A stretch of DNA of 6,291 nt, taken from the NCBI GenBank assembly GCA_903899795.1, contig CAIUKX010000217.1:1-6291 (forward strand), read 5' to 3'. This document shows, piece after piece, positions 1 to 6,069 of this stretch; position 1 is the first letter of the stretch, and each line of letters starts with the position of its first letter. Origin of the DNA: an uncultured Flavobacteriales bacterium. GTDB taxonomy: Bacteria; Bacteroidota; Bacteroidia; Flavobacteriales_D; Crocinitomicaceae. The notes beneath the pieces are model-generated. The model had not been told where the DNA came from. It worked only from the letters and a program-made list of their open reading frames with translations, and searched no databases. Position numbers and translations under genes: made by a program.

Positions 1-371
1 ACTGCCAATGCCTGATCACCAAAAATGCGTTTTAAATTCAAGCCTCCGATAACATCAACATCGAAAATAACGGTTTTACCGTTTGCCCAAATGCGTTCAA
101 TTTCAGACTTCAAAGTTCCGTAATAGTTATTGGTATAGACTTCTTCCCATTCTAAAAAAGCATTTTGTTCGATGTGCTGTTTGAAACCTTCCAAGCCTAA
201 AAAATGATAGTCCTTACCATCGATTTCATTTCCTCGTGGGTCACGACTACAAGCTGATACAGAAAATTGCAATCCAAGGGATTGACGAAGAAGGTAATGT
301 ACAATTGTCGTTTTGCCTGCACCGGATGGGGCTGAGAAAATAACACATTTACCTTTATTATGATCCAACAT
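1..371 (-). CDS. gmk: Guanylate kinase (N-terminal 123 codons; runs off the window start)
   Basis: Cytoplasmic enzyme that phosphorylates GMP (or dGMP) to GDP with ATP, an essential step of purine nucleotide supply. The frame opens with ATG at 371 and is still open at base 1, giving about 123 residues of a usual 190-210. Visible landmarks are the P-loop APSGAGKTT at residues 14-22, the GMP-binding segment SVSACSRDPRGNE at 37-49 (equivalent to the SVSHTTRQPRPGE type in E. coli, with R43 and R46 kept), the YHFL strand at 55-58, FLEWEEVY followed by NNYYGT at 72-85, and the FDVDVIGG core at 103-110. The Cys at 41 replaces the more usual Thr; nothing else is odd. It starts 16 bases after the yicC stop with no obvious promoter between, so the two genes are probably co-transcribed. 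The identification is firm; only the C-terminal lid and end are unseen. Confidence 0.96.
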   Translation of the reverse strand, partial: MLDHNKGKCVIFSAPSGAGKTTIVHYLLRQSLGLQFSVSACSRDPRGNEIDGKDYHFLGLEGFKQHIEQNAFLEWEEVYTNNYYGTLKSEIERIWANGKTVIFDVDVIGGLNLKRIFGDQALA

Positions 372-387
372 TACTCTTAATAGACTT

Positions 388-1254
388 TTAAAGTGTATTT
401 AAAATTTGTTCCTTAATTTTTTCGAGATTGTCCTTCATGTCGACAACCAGTTTTTGCATTTCAGCATGATTACTTTTACTTCCCAAGGTATTGATTTCAC
501 GACCGATTTCTTGAGAAATAAAACCTAATTTCTTTCCGCCTGAAGGAAGAATCATCGTCTCCAAAAAGTAATCCAAATGGTTCATAAGTCGCATTTTTTC
601 TTCGGAGATGTCCAGTTTTTCGATGTAAAAAATCATCTCTTGTTCGAAACGATTATCGTCGTAGGTTTTGTTTTCCAACTCTTCCAAACTCTTACGCATC
701 CGTTCACGAATGGTATCAATCCGTTCGTTTTCATATTTCGGCACATCCAGCAAAAGTCTGCGGATGTCTTCAATGCGAATGGTGAATTCGTTTTCCAGTG
801 CTTTACCTTCTTGTCGCCGGAAGAGGTTCAATTCGTCAACAGCATTTTTGACCAAGTTTAGAATCCAATTTTTTTCATCTTCGGTAAGTTCTTCTTTTTC
901 ATTGATGAAAATGTCTGGCATTCGTAAAATCAAAGACAAATAATCTTCTGATTTTTCACCGATCGCGTCGTTAACTGATTTTAAATCTTTGTAATAAGCA
1001 ACCGCTAAATCTTTGTTTACGGTATAATTTTTCGCTTCTCCAGTTCCGTCGATATTGATCATCAGATCAATTTTTCCACGATCCAAAGTTTCACCAATGA
1101 TACTGCGAATATCTCCTTCAATTTCCTTGTAAATCGAAGCATATTTTACATTTAAATCAAGCGATTTACTGTTAAGTGAACGAATTTCTACGGAGATTCT
1201 TTTACCGTGATAGGTTGCTGTAGCCTTACCATATCCCGTCATTGATTTTAACAT
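388..1254 (-). CDS. yicC: YicC/YloC-family endoribonuclease
   Basis: Member of the YicC family, whose E. coli and Bacillus (YloC) members are reported to be endoribonucleases; the target RNA here is unknown. The 288-residue length is typical of the family. The start is fixed by the family signature MLKSMTGYG at residues 1-9 (usually MIxSMTGYG). The N-terminal YicC domain covers roughly residues 1-155. A charged helical middle follows, and then the C-terminal DUF1732 region with EKLDISEE at 212-219 and GGKKLGFISQEIGREINT at 239-256, followed by GSKS. These are the most conserved stretches of the family and all look intact. The ATG has no clear Shine-Dalgarno sequence; a promoter-like element ends 18 bases upstream. 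It lies directly ahead of gmk, and a yicC/yloC-gmk neighbourhood is also known from Bacillus. Cytoplasmic, with no signal peptide or membrane segment. Confidence 0.94.
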   Translation of the reverse strand: MLKSMTGYGKATATYHGKRISVEIRSLNSKSLDLNVKYASIYKEIEGDIRSIIGETLDRGKIDLMINIDGTGEAKNYTVNKDLAVAYYKDLKSVNDAIGEKSEDYLSLILRMPDIFINEKEELTEDEKNWILNLVKNAVDELNLFRRQEGKALENEFTIRIEDIRRLLLDVPKYENERIDTIRERMRKSLEELENKTYDDNRFEQEMIFYIEKLDISEEKMRLMNHLDYFLETMILPSGGKKLGFISQEIGREINTLGSKSNHAEMQKLVVDMKDNLEKIKEQILNTL

Positions 1255-1271
1255 ACGCTGTATTTTTTTTG

Positions 1272-1301
1272 TAAAAATAGTAAAAAGACTGTAAGATTCA
1301 A
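1272..1301 (-). promoter_or_regulatory. Candidate Bacteroidota-type promoter for yicC-gmk
   Basis: Reading the minus strand, a TTG (1301-1299) is followed after exactly 19 bases by TATTTTTA (1279-1272). The Bacteroidota housekeeping consensus is TTG, about 19 bases, TAnnTTTG, so only the last base of the -7 box deviates. Transcription would begin a few bases downstream, leaving a very short A-rich leader before the yicC ATG at 1254. The gap between the transporter gene and yicC (1255-1378) holds no other gene and no convincing terminator. Confidence 0.55.
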
Positions 1302-1378
1302 GATCACAAGATGAAAGACATGAGGTTTATCGGTCTTTTATCCAAGAAGATTAATTCGGTATTAATTGTGAATCTTTG

Positions 1379-2290
1379 TCAACTATTCTTTCGGGAAATA
1401 GTGTAAACTCCTGAAAAGATAAGCAACATGTACAAAATTTTAGGTAGTGTTATCGTATTTGTGTAATCAGCTGCAAGTCCCATTGAACTTAAGGTGTAGG
1501 CGAAAAAGACAACCAAAACAGGTTGTAGATAAATATAAGAACTGGAAATTGCCGGACTCAGATATTTCAGTCCATACATCGTCAGAAGATAGGTGAAAAA
1601 GGTGACACCCACGATCACGTAGATTACTTTGAGCGTAATTTCAGTGGTGAATGTAGAAAAATCGGTGTTAAGAAATTCAGGAATAGTTGGCGGATAGAGC
1701 AGAATGAAAGTTGTTCCAAAGGTAAAAATATAGGTGATTACCGTTAATGGCTGGTATTTTTTCATCAAAGGTTTGGCAATTACAAGATAGATGGCGTAGC
1801 TGAATGCATTGATGAACAGGAAAAAATCGCCAAGCATTGAATCACCTTTACCTGAACCTCCTGCCAAGGTTAATAATATTGCTCCAGCAGTTCCAAGAAT
1901 GATACCGATGATTTTAGTGACGGTTATTTTGTCTTTTAACAGAAAAAAGGAAAGAATGACCACCAGAATCGGATTGACAGTCATGATAATTCCTGAGTTA
2001 ATCGAGGAAGACAAATTCAATCCGTGGAAGAAGAAAAGTTGATTGATCGTCACACCAAAAATCCCGCAAACGGCAAGTAATACCAGATCTTTTCGTTCTA
2101 CTTTTTCACGAATAAAGAAAAGGCGCGTTAACCAAAAAAGGAGTGTTGCTCCGGCTGCACGAAATAAAATAAAAACATTAGGACTCAAATAAAAAGGCAT
2201 GATCCCTTTTGCAATTACATGACTGGCTCCGTACAAGGTATTCACCATGAAAAGTGCTATATGTGCACGGGCATTTTGGGAAAATTTCAT
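1379..2290 (-). CDS. EamA/DMT-family transporter, ten transmembrane helices, substrate unknown
   Basis: Inner-membrane protein of the drug/metabolite transporter superfamily; family members export amino acids, metabolites or drugs, and sequence alone does not give the substrate. The 303 residues hold about ten hydrophobic helices, roughly at 10-30, 36-60, 68-85, 97-117, 126-144, 152-172, 182-200, 222-239, 247-268 and 284-298, forming two EamA repeats. The first repeat shows the usual NPILVVILSFFLLKDKIT segment (106-123) and the following glycine-rich helix GIILGTAGAILL. The second shows QPVLVVFFAYTL (256-267), but then carries a longer polar loop (about 268-283) before the last helix than is common at this site. 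The start ATG directly abuts the TAA of the ArsC-like gene (zero bases between), which implies co-transcription and probably translational coupling. The family call is certain; the function is open. Confidence 0.92.
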   Translation of the reverse strand: MKFSQNARAHIALFMVNTLYGASHVIAKGIMPFYLSPNVFILFRAAGATLLFWLTRLFFIREKVERKDLVLLAVCGIFGVTINQLFFFHGLNLSSSINSGIIMTVNPILVVILSFFLLKDKITVTKIIGIILGTAGAILLTLAGGSGKGDSMLGDFFLFINAFSYAIYLVIAKPLMKKYQPLTVITYIFTFGTTFILLYPPTIPEFLNTDFSTFTTEITLKVIYVIVGVTFFTYLLTMYGLKYLSPAISSSYIYLQPVLVVFFAYTLSSMGLAADYTNTITLPKILYMLLIFSGVYTISRKNS

Positions 2291-2644
2291 TTACGAATGA
2301 AAACTCTTTACTGCAGCTTCAACTTCTTTTTTCGCGTTGCCAATAAATACCTGCTCGCCGTTGATCATAAACGGGCGTTTCAAAAAAGTGTATTCTTCCA
2401 GCATGTATTTCCGGTAATCTTGTTCAGTTAAGTTCATCTCGTTGAGTCCCATTGCTCTGAATTTTAGAGCTCTTTTAGAGAAAAGGGCTTCGTAAGACCC
2501 TACTTTTTCTTTTAACCAATCCAACGTTTTGGGATCGATATTATGGGCTTTGATATCTTGTAATTCAACATCTTTTCCTGGTTTTATTTCCTTGATGATT
2601 CGCTGACAAGTATCACACGAGCTTAAATGAAATATTTTTTTCAT
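2291..2644 (-). CDS. ArsC/Spx-like thioredoxin-fold protein (annotated in many genomes as arsenate reductase family)
   Basis: Small cytoplasmic protein of 117 residues, the full length for the ArsC/YffB/Spx family. A short strand leads into CDTC with cysteines at 10 and 13, the position of the active-site cysteine in glutaredoxin-dependent arsenate reductases and of the redox CxxC in Spx. Other family marks are the SYEALFSKRALKFR helix region (50-63), the EEYTFLKRP stretch at 83-91 with the family's conserved Arg-Pro, and GEQVFIGN at 96-103. The E. coli ArsC residues beyond the first cysteine and the RP arginine are not obviously all preserved, so true arsenate reduction is doubtful; a thiol-redox or regulatory role is equally possible. 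No arsenic genes (arsR, arsB, acr3) lie nearby. It is the first gene of a pair with the downstream transporter. A weak promoter-like TTTG, 19 bases, TAAATTAT lies just upstream. Confidence 0.85.
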   Translation of the reverse strand: MKKIFHLSSCDTCQRIIKEIKPGKDVELQDIKAHNIDPKTLDWLKEKVGSYEALFSKRALKFRAMGLNEMNLTEQDYRKYMLEEYTFLKRPFMINGEQVFIGNAKKEVEAAVKSFHS

Positions 2645-2709
2645 TGTTTTAATAATTTAATCTTTTTGAAAGTGTAGTCAAACTGAGTAGTTCCCGGCAA
2701 AGTAGGGAA

Positions 2710-3651
2710 TTACTGTCCCTGCATATATTCTTTGTTCCGTTTTCTGTCTTCTTCCGTTCCTTCGTTACAACCTTTCGATTTCTTTTTCGGTAATAAAATG
2801 ATGTATTTTAAATGAGCATAAATCGGCCAGTAATTGGAAGAATACCATTGAAGAGAAGGATTTCCTTTGTGAAATTCAGCCATTCCTAAAATTGGGATTT
2901 GAATTCCAGGTATCAGGTAGCTACCTCTTCTCAATTTAATTCCAAGCCCTAAGTCATAATGAAATTGCGCCACGAAAGGTTTATGAAAATGTTGAGTTCC
3001 TGCCATGTACGATCCGATGTAATTTTGAGTACCGGTTAAAACACGGTAATCGAAATTAACGCCTATTCCATTGTCCAAATAATATTTGTCGCCCAGATAG
3101 ATGTTTTTGTGTAAAGTAAATCTACCGTAGACATAGTCATTGTAGTAGCCTTTAGTCGTATTAGCCAAATCATTACCTTCACCTGATTGAGTAGACATCA
3201 CAACTGTACCTGTTGGATCATAATTGGTGATGTTGGTTGTTTCTTTTCCTCCCAGATACTTGAATCCTAATCCCCAGTCGTAGTAACTGAAAAACCGCTT
3301 TTTGATAAATTTTATTTTCGGTGCTTTCATCGGAAAATGTGCCATCCCGATCTCAGCAAAAAAGCCTAATTTACCACTTGGATCGATCACATAATCAACA
3401 GGTCTACCGGGTATGGCCTCTGTATGTACAGTAGGATTGTGAAGACGGGTCATTGAATAAGCCGGACCGGCGGAAAACTGAAAACCATATGGTCGTAATT
3501 CCCTTCGATCCGCTGGTCCTCCAAAAACTTTATTTCGCTTGGAATTCTTCCCCGGAGTCATATCACGTTGAGAAAAGCTTGAATTATGATTCACCAAAAA
3601 TGAAAACACAAGCAATAAGCAATAAATAAATCGTTGATTTTTAGTTTTCAT
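2710..3651 (-). CDS. Uncharacterised secreted beta-rich protein, probably outer membrane
   Basis: I do not recognise this protein. From the ATG at 3651 it has 313 residues, beginning with a classical signal peptide: the MKTKNQR basic start, a hydrophobic core FIYCLLLVFSFLV, and a likely cut after SSFSQ near residue 28. The mature part alternates aromatic and glycine residues in strand-like blocks: YGFQFSAGPAYSM, KLGFFAEIGMAHF, FFSYYDWGLGFKYLGG, YYLDNGIGVNFDYRVL, FVAQFHYDLGLGIKL, IYAHLKYIILLP. This pattern is typical of small outer-membrane beta-barrels. It ends in a polar, lysine-rich tail (KKKSKGC and on) rather than a terminal aromatic. The open frame extends to a TTG at 3690, but that stretch covers a perfect promoter box and the ATG start gives a proper signal peptide, so 3651 is preferred. 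It is divergent from hemA; no functional link is shown. Barrel placement is inferred, not demonstrated. Confidence 0.72.
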   Translation of the reverse strand: MKTKNQRFIYCLLLVFSFLVNHNSSFSQRDMTPGKNSKRNKVFGGPADRRELRPYGFQFSAGPAYSMTRLHNPTVHTEAIPGRPVDYVIDPSGKLGFFAEIGMAHFPMKAPKIKFIKKRFFSYYDWGLGFKYLGGKETTNITNYDPTGTVVMSTQSGEGNDLANTTKGYYNDYVYGRFTLHKNIYLGDKYYLDNGIGVNFDYRVLTGTQNYIGSYMAGTQHFHKPFVAQFHYDLGLGIKLRRGSYLIPGIQIPILGMAEFHKGNPSLQWYSSNYWPIYAHLKYIILLPKKKSKGCNEGTEEDRKRNKEYMQGQ

Positions 3652-3676
3652 ATTCCCCACATTAAATGACTTGTTA

Positions 3677-3684
3677 CAAATATA
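3677..3684 (-). promoter_or_regulatory. Candidate -7 promoter box for the outer-membrane-like gene
   Basis: The minus strand reads TATATTTG here, a perfect match to the Bacteroidota -7 box TAnnTTTG, 25 bases ahead of the ATG at 3651. No TTG lies at the usual 17-23 base distance upstream; the nearest resemblance is ATG 24 bases away. The box falls inside the upstream extension of the open frame to 3690, which is why that extension is not taken as coding. Confidence 0.5.
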
Positions 3685-3716
3685 ATGCAAATGAAATTAA
3701 GATGGTTACATATTCA

Positions 3717-3747
3717 CTATTGATTATCCATGATCGAATGTCAATAG
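3717..3747. repeat. Inverted repeat CTATTGA-17-TCAATAG, possible regulator site
   Basis: Perfect 7-base arms at 3717-3723 and 3741-3747 are separated by 17 bases, between the divergent outer-membrane-like gene and hemA. It sits about 33 bases upstream of the minus-strand -7 box and about 74 bases upstream of the hemA box, a position that would suit an activator or shared regulator. Arms this short arise by chance fairly often in AT-rich DNA, so this is only a candidate. Confidence 0.25.
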
Positions 3748-3820
3748 CGCAGGCTAATGTAAATTAATTCTAAATAGTCTTTAGTGACAATTATATGACA
3801 AAAGAAAGGCAAAAGCCTAT

Positions 3821-3828
3821 TAACTTTG
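3821..3828 (+). promoter_or_regulatory. Candidate -7 promoter box for the hemA-hemC-hemD operon
   Basis: TAACTTTG matches the Bacteroidota -7 consensus TAnnTTTG exactly. It lies 20 bases ahead of the proposed GTG start of hemA, which would give a leader of roughly 15 bases containing GAGGGGA. The upstream element is weak: ATG at 3795-3797, two of three bases of TTG, at a 23-base spacing. The box lies inside the longer open frame that begins with ATG at 3795, which argues against that start. Confidence 0.5.
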
Positions 3829-3848
3829 TGTTAAAATTAGAGGGGAAC

Positions 3849-5075
3849 GTGCTGATCAATTTCAATATCGTAGCATTTACACATCGGAACATAGGTGTGA
3901 GCGAAATAGGAAAACTTCATATCGAGGATGTGAAACAACAGGCATGTTTGACAACTTTAAAAGAATCACTCGAACTTCAGGAATTAATGTTTCTTTCAAC
4001 TTGTAACCGGGTTGAGTTCATTTTTTGTACCGAAGAAGTTGTAGATTACTCCTTCTTACTGAAATTTTTCAAAACTTTATATCCTGATTTTTCAGATGAG
4101 GACGTAGCTCACTATGCAAAGAGTGCAGATCTTTTTTCTAAAATTGATGCAGTTGAACATCTGTTGAGCGTTGCTTCATCCATTGATTCGATGGTGATAG
4201 GTGAACGAGAAATTATTACACAGGTTCGAAATGCATTTGATACTTCTAAAAAAATGGAGTTGACAGGTGATTTTATTCGACTTGTAATGCGTCAAACCAT
4301 AGAGACTGCAAAGAAAGTATACACTGAGACTTCAATAGCAACAAAACCCGTATCGGTAGTTTCATTGGCGTACCATAAATTGAGAGATTTGAACATTGCT
4401 TTGGATGCTCGGATCATCATCATCGGTGCGGGTGTTACGAATACGAACATGAGCAGATTCTTGCGCAAGCATGGTTTCAGAAATTTTGTTGTATTCAACC
4501 GTACACTGGCAAATGGTCAAACATTGGCAAAAGATTTGAACGGTGAGGCATATACCTTGGAAGAACTTAAATCGTATTCACGTGGATTTGATGTTATCAT
4601 CAGTTGTACAGGATCGGAAGCACATATTATTACACCGGAAATATACGAGCAATTGTTACAAGGTGAAACCGATCGAAAAGTGGTAATCGATATTGCTCTT
4701 CCTCAGGATTTGGATCCTAAAATCATAGAAAAACATCACGTAACACATATTTCGGTTGAAGTACTTCAAAAAATTTCCAATCAAAATTTAATGGAACGTT
4801 CGAAAGAAATTCAACATGTGGAGGAAATTATTACCGAAGCAATTTTTGATTTTCAACACTTGAATAAAGTACGAACTGTTGAATTGGCGATGAGAGGAGT
4901 ACCTCAAAAAGTAAAAGAAATCAGAGAAACGGCCGTGAATGAAGTTTTCAAAACCGATTTGGATTTGTTGGACGATAATTCACGGGAAATATTAGACAAA
5001 ATCATTGGCTACATGGAGAAAAAATACATGAGTGTTCCCATGTTGATGGCCAAAGAAATTCTACTCAAAAAATAA
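3849..5075 (+). CDS. hemA: Glutamyl-tRNA reductase
   Basis: First committed enzyme of the C5 route to tetrapyrroles: it reduces glutamyl-tRNA(Glu) to glutamate-1-semialdehyde with NADPH, in the cytoplasm. From the GTG at 3849 it has 408 residues. The catalytic cysteine in LSTCNRVEF is then residue 52, close to Cys50 of E. coli HemA. Next come the DSMVIGEREIITQVRNAF segment (the GExQILxQV equivalent), the NADPH-binding Rossmann motif IIIIGAGVTN, FNRT, and ISCTGSE. The C-terminal helical dimerisation domain spans about the last 95 residues. The frame also opens with ATG at 3795, adding 18 residues (MTKERQKPIN and on). That addition lacks family resemblance and covers a promoter box, whereas GTG is preceded by GAGG five bases away and yields the normal N-terminus LINFNIVAFTHRNIG. 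hemC follows after three bases, so the genes form an operon. The product is certain; the start is probable. Confidence 0.95.
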   Translation: MLINFNIVAFTHRNIGVSEIGKLHIEDVKQQACLTTLKESLELQELMFLSTCNRVEFIFCTEEVVDYSFLLKFFKTLYPDFSDEDVAHYAKSADLFSKIDAVEHLLSVASSIDSMVIGEREIITQVRNAFDTSKKMELTGDFIRLVMRQTIETAKKVYTETSIATKPVSVVSLAYHKLRDLNIALDARIIIIGAGVTNTNMSRFLRKHGFRNFVVFNRTLANGQTLAKDLNGEAYTLEELKSYSRGFDVIISCTGSEAHIITPEIYEQLLQGETDRKVVIDIALPQDLDPKIIEKHHVTHISVEVLQKISNQNLMERSKEIQHVEEIITEAIFDFQHLNKVRTVELAMRGVPQKVKEIRETAVNEVFKTDLDLLDDNSREILDKIIGYMEKKYMSVPMLMAKEILLKK

Positions 5076-5078
5076 AAA

Positions 5079-5975
5079 ATGCAACACATTATTATTGGAT
5101 CTAGGGGAAGTGATCTGGCCTTGTGGCAAGCGAATCACGTAAAATCGCAATTGGAAGCGTTAGGATGTACCGTTGAAATAAAAATCATCGTTACGCAGGG
5201 AGATGCGATTCAACACCTTAGCTTCGATAAACTGGAAGGGAAAGGATTTTTCACAAAAGAAATTGAAACCGCTTTATTGGAAAAAACAATTGATTTGGCG
5301 GTTCACTCTCACAAAGATTTGGAAACAAATCCACCGGCAGGATTAATTGTGGCTTGTGTTTCAGAGCGGGAAGATCCTTCTGACTTATTGTTGATCAGTA
5401 AGACTGCGGTTGATTCAAGTAACAATTGGAGATTGAAAACCGGTGCAGTCATCGGGACGTCTTCTGCGAGAAGAAAATCGCAGGTAGTTCGTTTCAGAGA
5501 CGATTTGGAAATCAAAGATCTGCGAGGAAATGTACCGACCCGAATCCAAAAATTAAGAGACGGGCAGTACGATGCCATCCTTTTAGCGAAAGCAGGAGTT
5601 GATCGACTTCAAATTGATTTATCGGAATTTGAAGTGGAAGTTTTGAATCCAAAAGCATTTGTTCCGGCTCCGGCGCAAGGTGTTTTGGCTTTGCAGATCA
5701 GAGAAACAGATCAGTCTTTGTTTGAAATTCTTCAAAATTTGAATCACGAAGATGTTCAAAACAGAATTGCGGTGGAACGAAAAGTGCTTAACCTGATGCA
5801 GGGCGGATGTCAATTACCTTTAGGTGTTTATTGTGATGAAAATAATATTGTTTATGTTTCCCATTCTGACGATTGGACAACCGGTTCGGCATGGTATGAA
5901 TACAAGGCTGATGACCTGGACGGTTTGGCAGAATTGATCGTAGATGATATCACTACCGCTTCTTCTGAGGAGTGA
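5079..5975 (+). CDS. hemC: Hydroxymethylbilane synthase (porphobilinogen deaminase)
   Basis: Condenses four porphobilinogen molecules head to tail into the linear tetrapyrrole hydroxymethylbilane, using a covalent dipyrromethane cofactor; cytoplasmic. The 298 residues are slightly shorter than E. coli HemC. The start gives the family opening IIIGSRGSDLALWQANHV. VHSHKDLET (75-83) holds the catalytic Asp at 80, equivalent to E. coli Asp84 in VHSMKD; the His-Lys-Asp-Leu version is familiar in Bacteroidota. GTSSARRKSQ (126-135) supplies substrate-binding arginines 131 and 132, and DLRGNVPTRIQKL (147-159) another arginine cluster. PAPAQGVLALQ marks the end of domain 2. Cys244 in GGCQLPLG is the cofactor attachment residue (Cys242 in E. 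coli). The ATG is three bases after the hemA TAA, with only A-rich sequence and no Shine-Dalgarno, so it relies on reinitiation or S1-type initiation. Confidence 0.97.
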   Translation: MQHIIIGSRGSDLALWQANHVKSQLEALGCTVEIKIIVTQGDAIQHLSFDKLEGKGFFTKEIETALLEKTIDLAVHSHKDLETNPPAGLIVACVSEREDPSDLLLISKTAVDSSNNWRLKTGAVIGTSSARRKSQVVRFRDDLEIKDLRGNVPTRIQKLRDGQYDAILLAKAGVDRLQIDLSEFEVEVLNPKAFVPAPAQGVLALQIRETDQSLFEILQNLNHEDVQNRIAVERKVLNLMQGGCQLPLGVYCDENNIVYVSHSDDWTTGSAWYEYKADDLDGLAELIVDDITTASSEE

Positions 5976-5981
5976 TTTTGT

Positions 5982-6018
5982 TCCCCTTTGGAGTACTTGC
6001 TCCGATAATCGGAGGGGA
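5982..6018 (+). promoter_or_regulatory. Alternative hairpins in the hemC-hemD spacer
   Basis: Just after the hemC stop, CTCC at 6000-6003 can pair backward with GGAG at 5990-5993 (six-base loop) or forward with ATCGGAG, forming CTCCGAT/ATCGGAG over 6000-6014 (six usable pairs round a three-base loop). TCCCC at 5982-5986 can also close with GGGGA at 6014-6018, competing for the last G of the forward stem. The forward hairpin would bury the GGAGG at 6011-6015. No T-run follows, so it is not a standard terminator. A translational switch or an mRNA processing/stability element is inferred; the pairings themselves are visible. Confidence 0.35.
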
Positions 6019-6021
6019 TTA

Positions 6022-6042
6022 ATGCATACGCTGAAGTCATAG
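6022..6042 (+). CDS. Possible leader mini-ORF (six codons, MHTLKS) ahead of hemD
   Basis: ATG at 6022 opens a six-codon frame ending in TAG at 6040-6042. It is preceded by GGAGG at 6011-6015 with a six-base gap, an ideal Shine-Dalgarno spacing that most genes in this window lack. The GGAGG can be hidden in the hairpin at 6000-6014. The peptide has no recognisable arrest motif. Short frames are common by chance; the ribosome-binding site is the only reason to list it. Confidence 0.2.
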   Translation: MHTLKS

Positions 6043-6054
6043 TATAGGAGCAAT

Positions 6055-6062
6055 GGGGAGGA
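6055..6062 (+). promoter_or_regulatory. Strong Shine-Dalgarno sequence for hemD
   Basis: GGGGAGGA places GGAGG (6057-6061) eight bases before the hemD ATG at 6070, which helps fix that start. Such sites are unusual in Bacteroidota, where Shine-Dalgarno use is low, and hemC and yicC here have none. Confidence 0.6.
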
Positions 6063-6069
6063 TAAACAG

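Noticed and set aside
577..943. Plus-strand open frames inside yicC
   Set aside because: Antisense to a well-conserved gene, with low-complexity Ser/Phe-rich translations and no family resemblance.
1350..1366. ATTAAT-5-ATTAAT palindrome downstream of the transporter gene as a terminator
   Set aside because: Six A/T pairs only, no following T-run; such pairs are expected in AT-rich DNA.
2645..2680. Promoter TTTG-19-TAAATTAT for the ArsC-like gene
   Set aside because: The -7 box matches only four of six fixed positions and would start the transcript almost at the ATG; mentioned in the gene entry but not listed as a feature.
2691..2709. Hairpin TTCCC/GGGAA with a nine-base loop just after the stop of the outer-membrane-like gene, as a terminator
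   Set aside because: Only five pairs and no T-run on the minus strand; termination cannot be claimed.
3720..3745. TTGACA on the minus strand as a classical -35 box for the outer-membrane-like gene
   Set aside because: No TATAAT-like or TAnnTTTG box at proper spacing; the perfect TATATTTG lies much further downstream.
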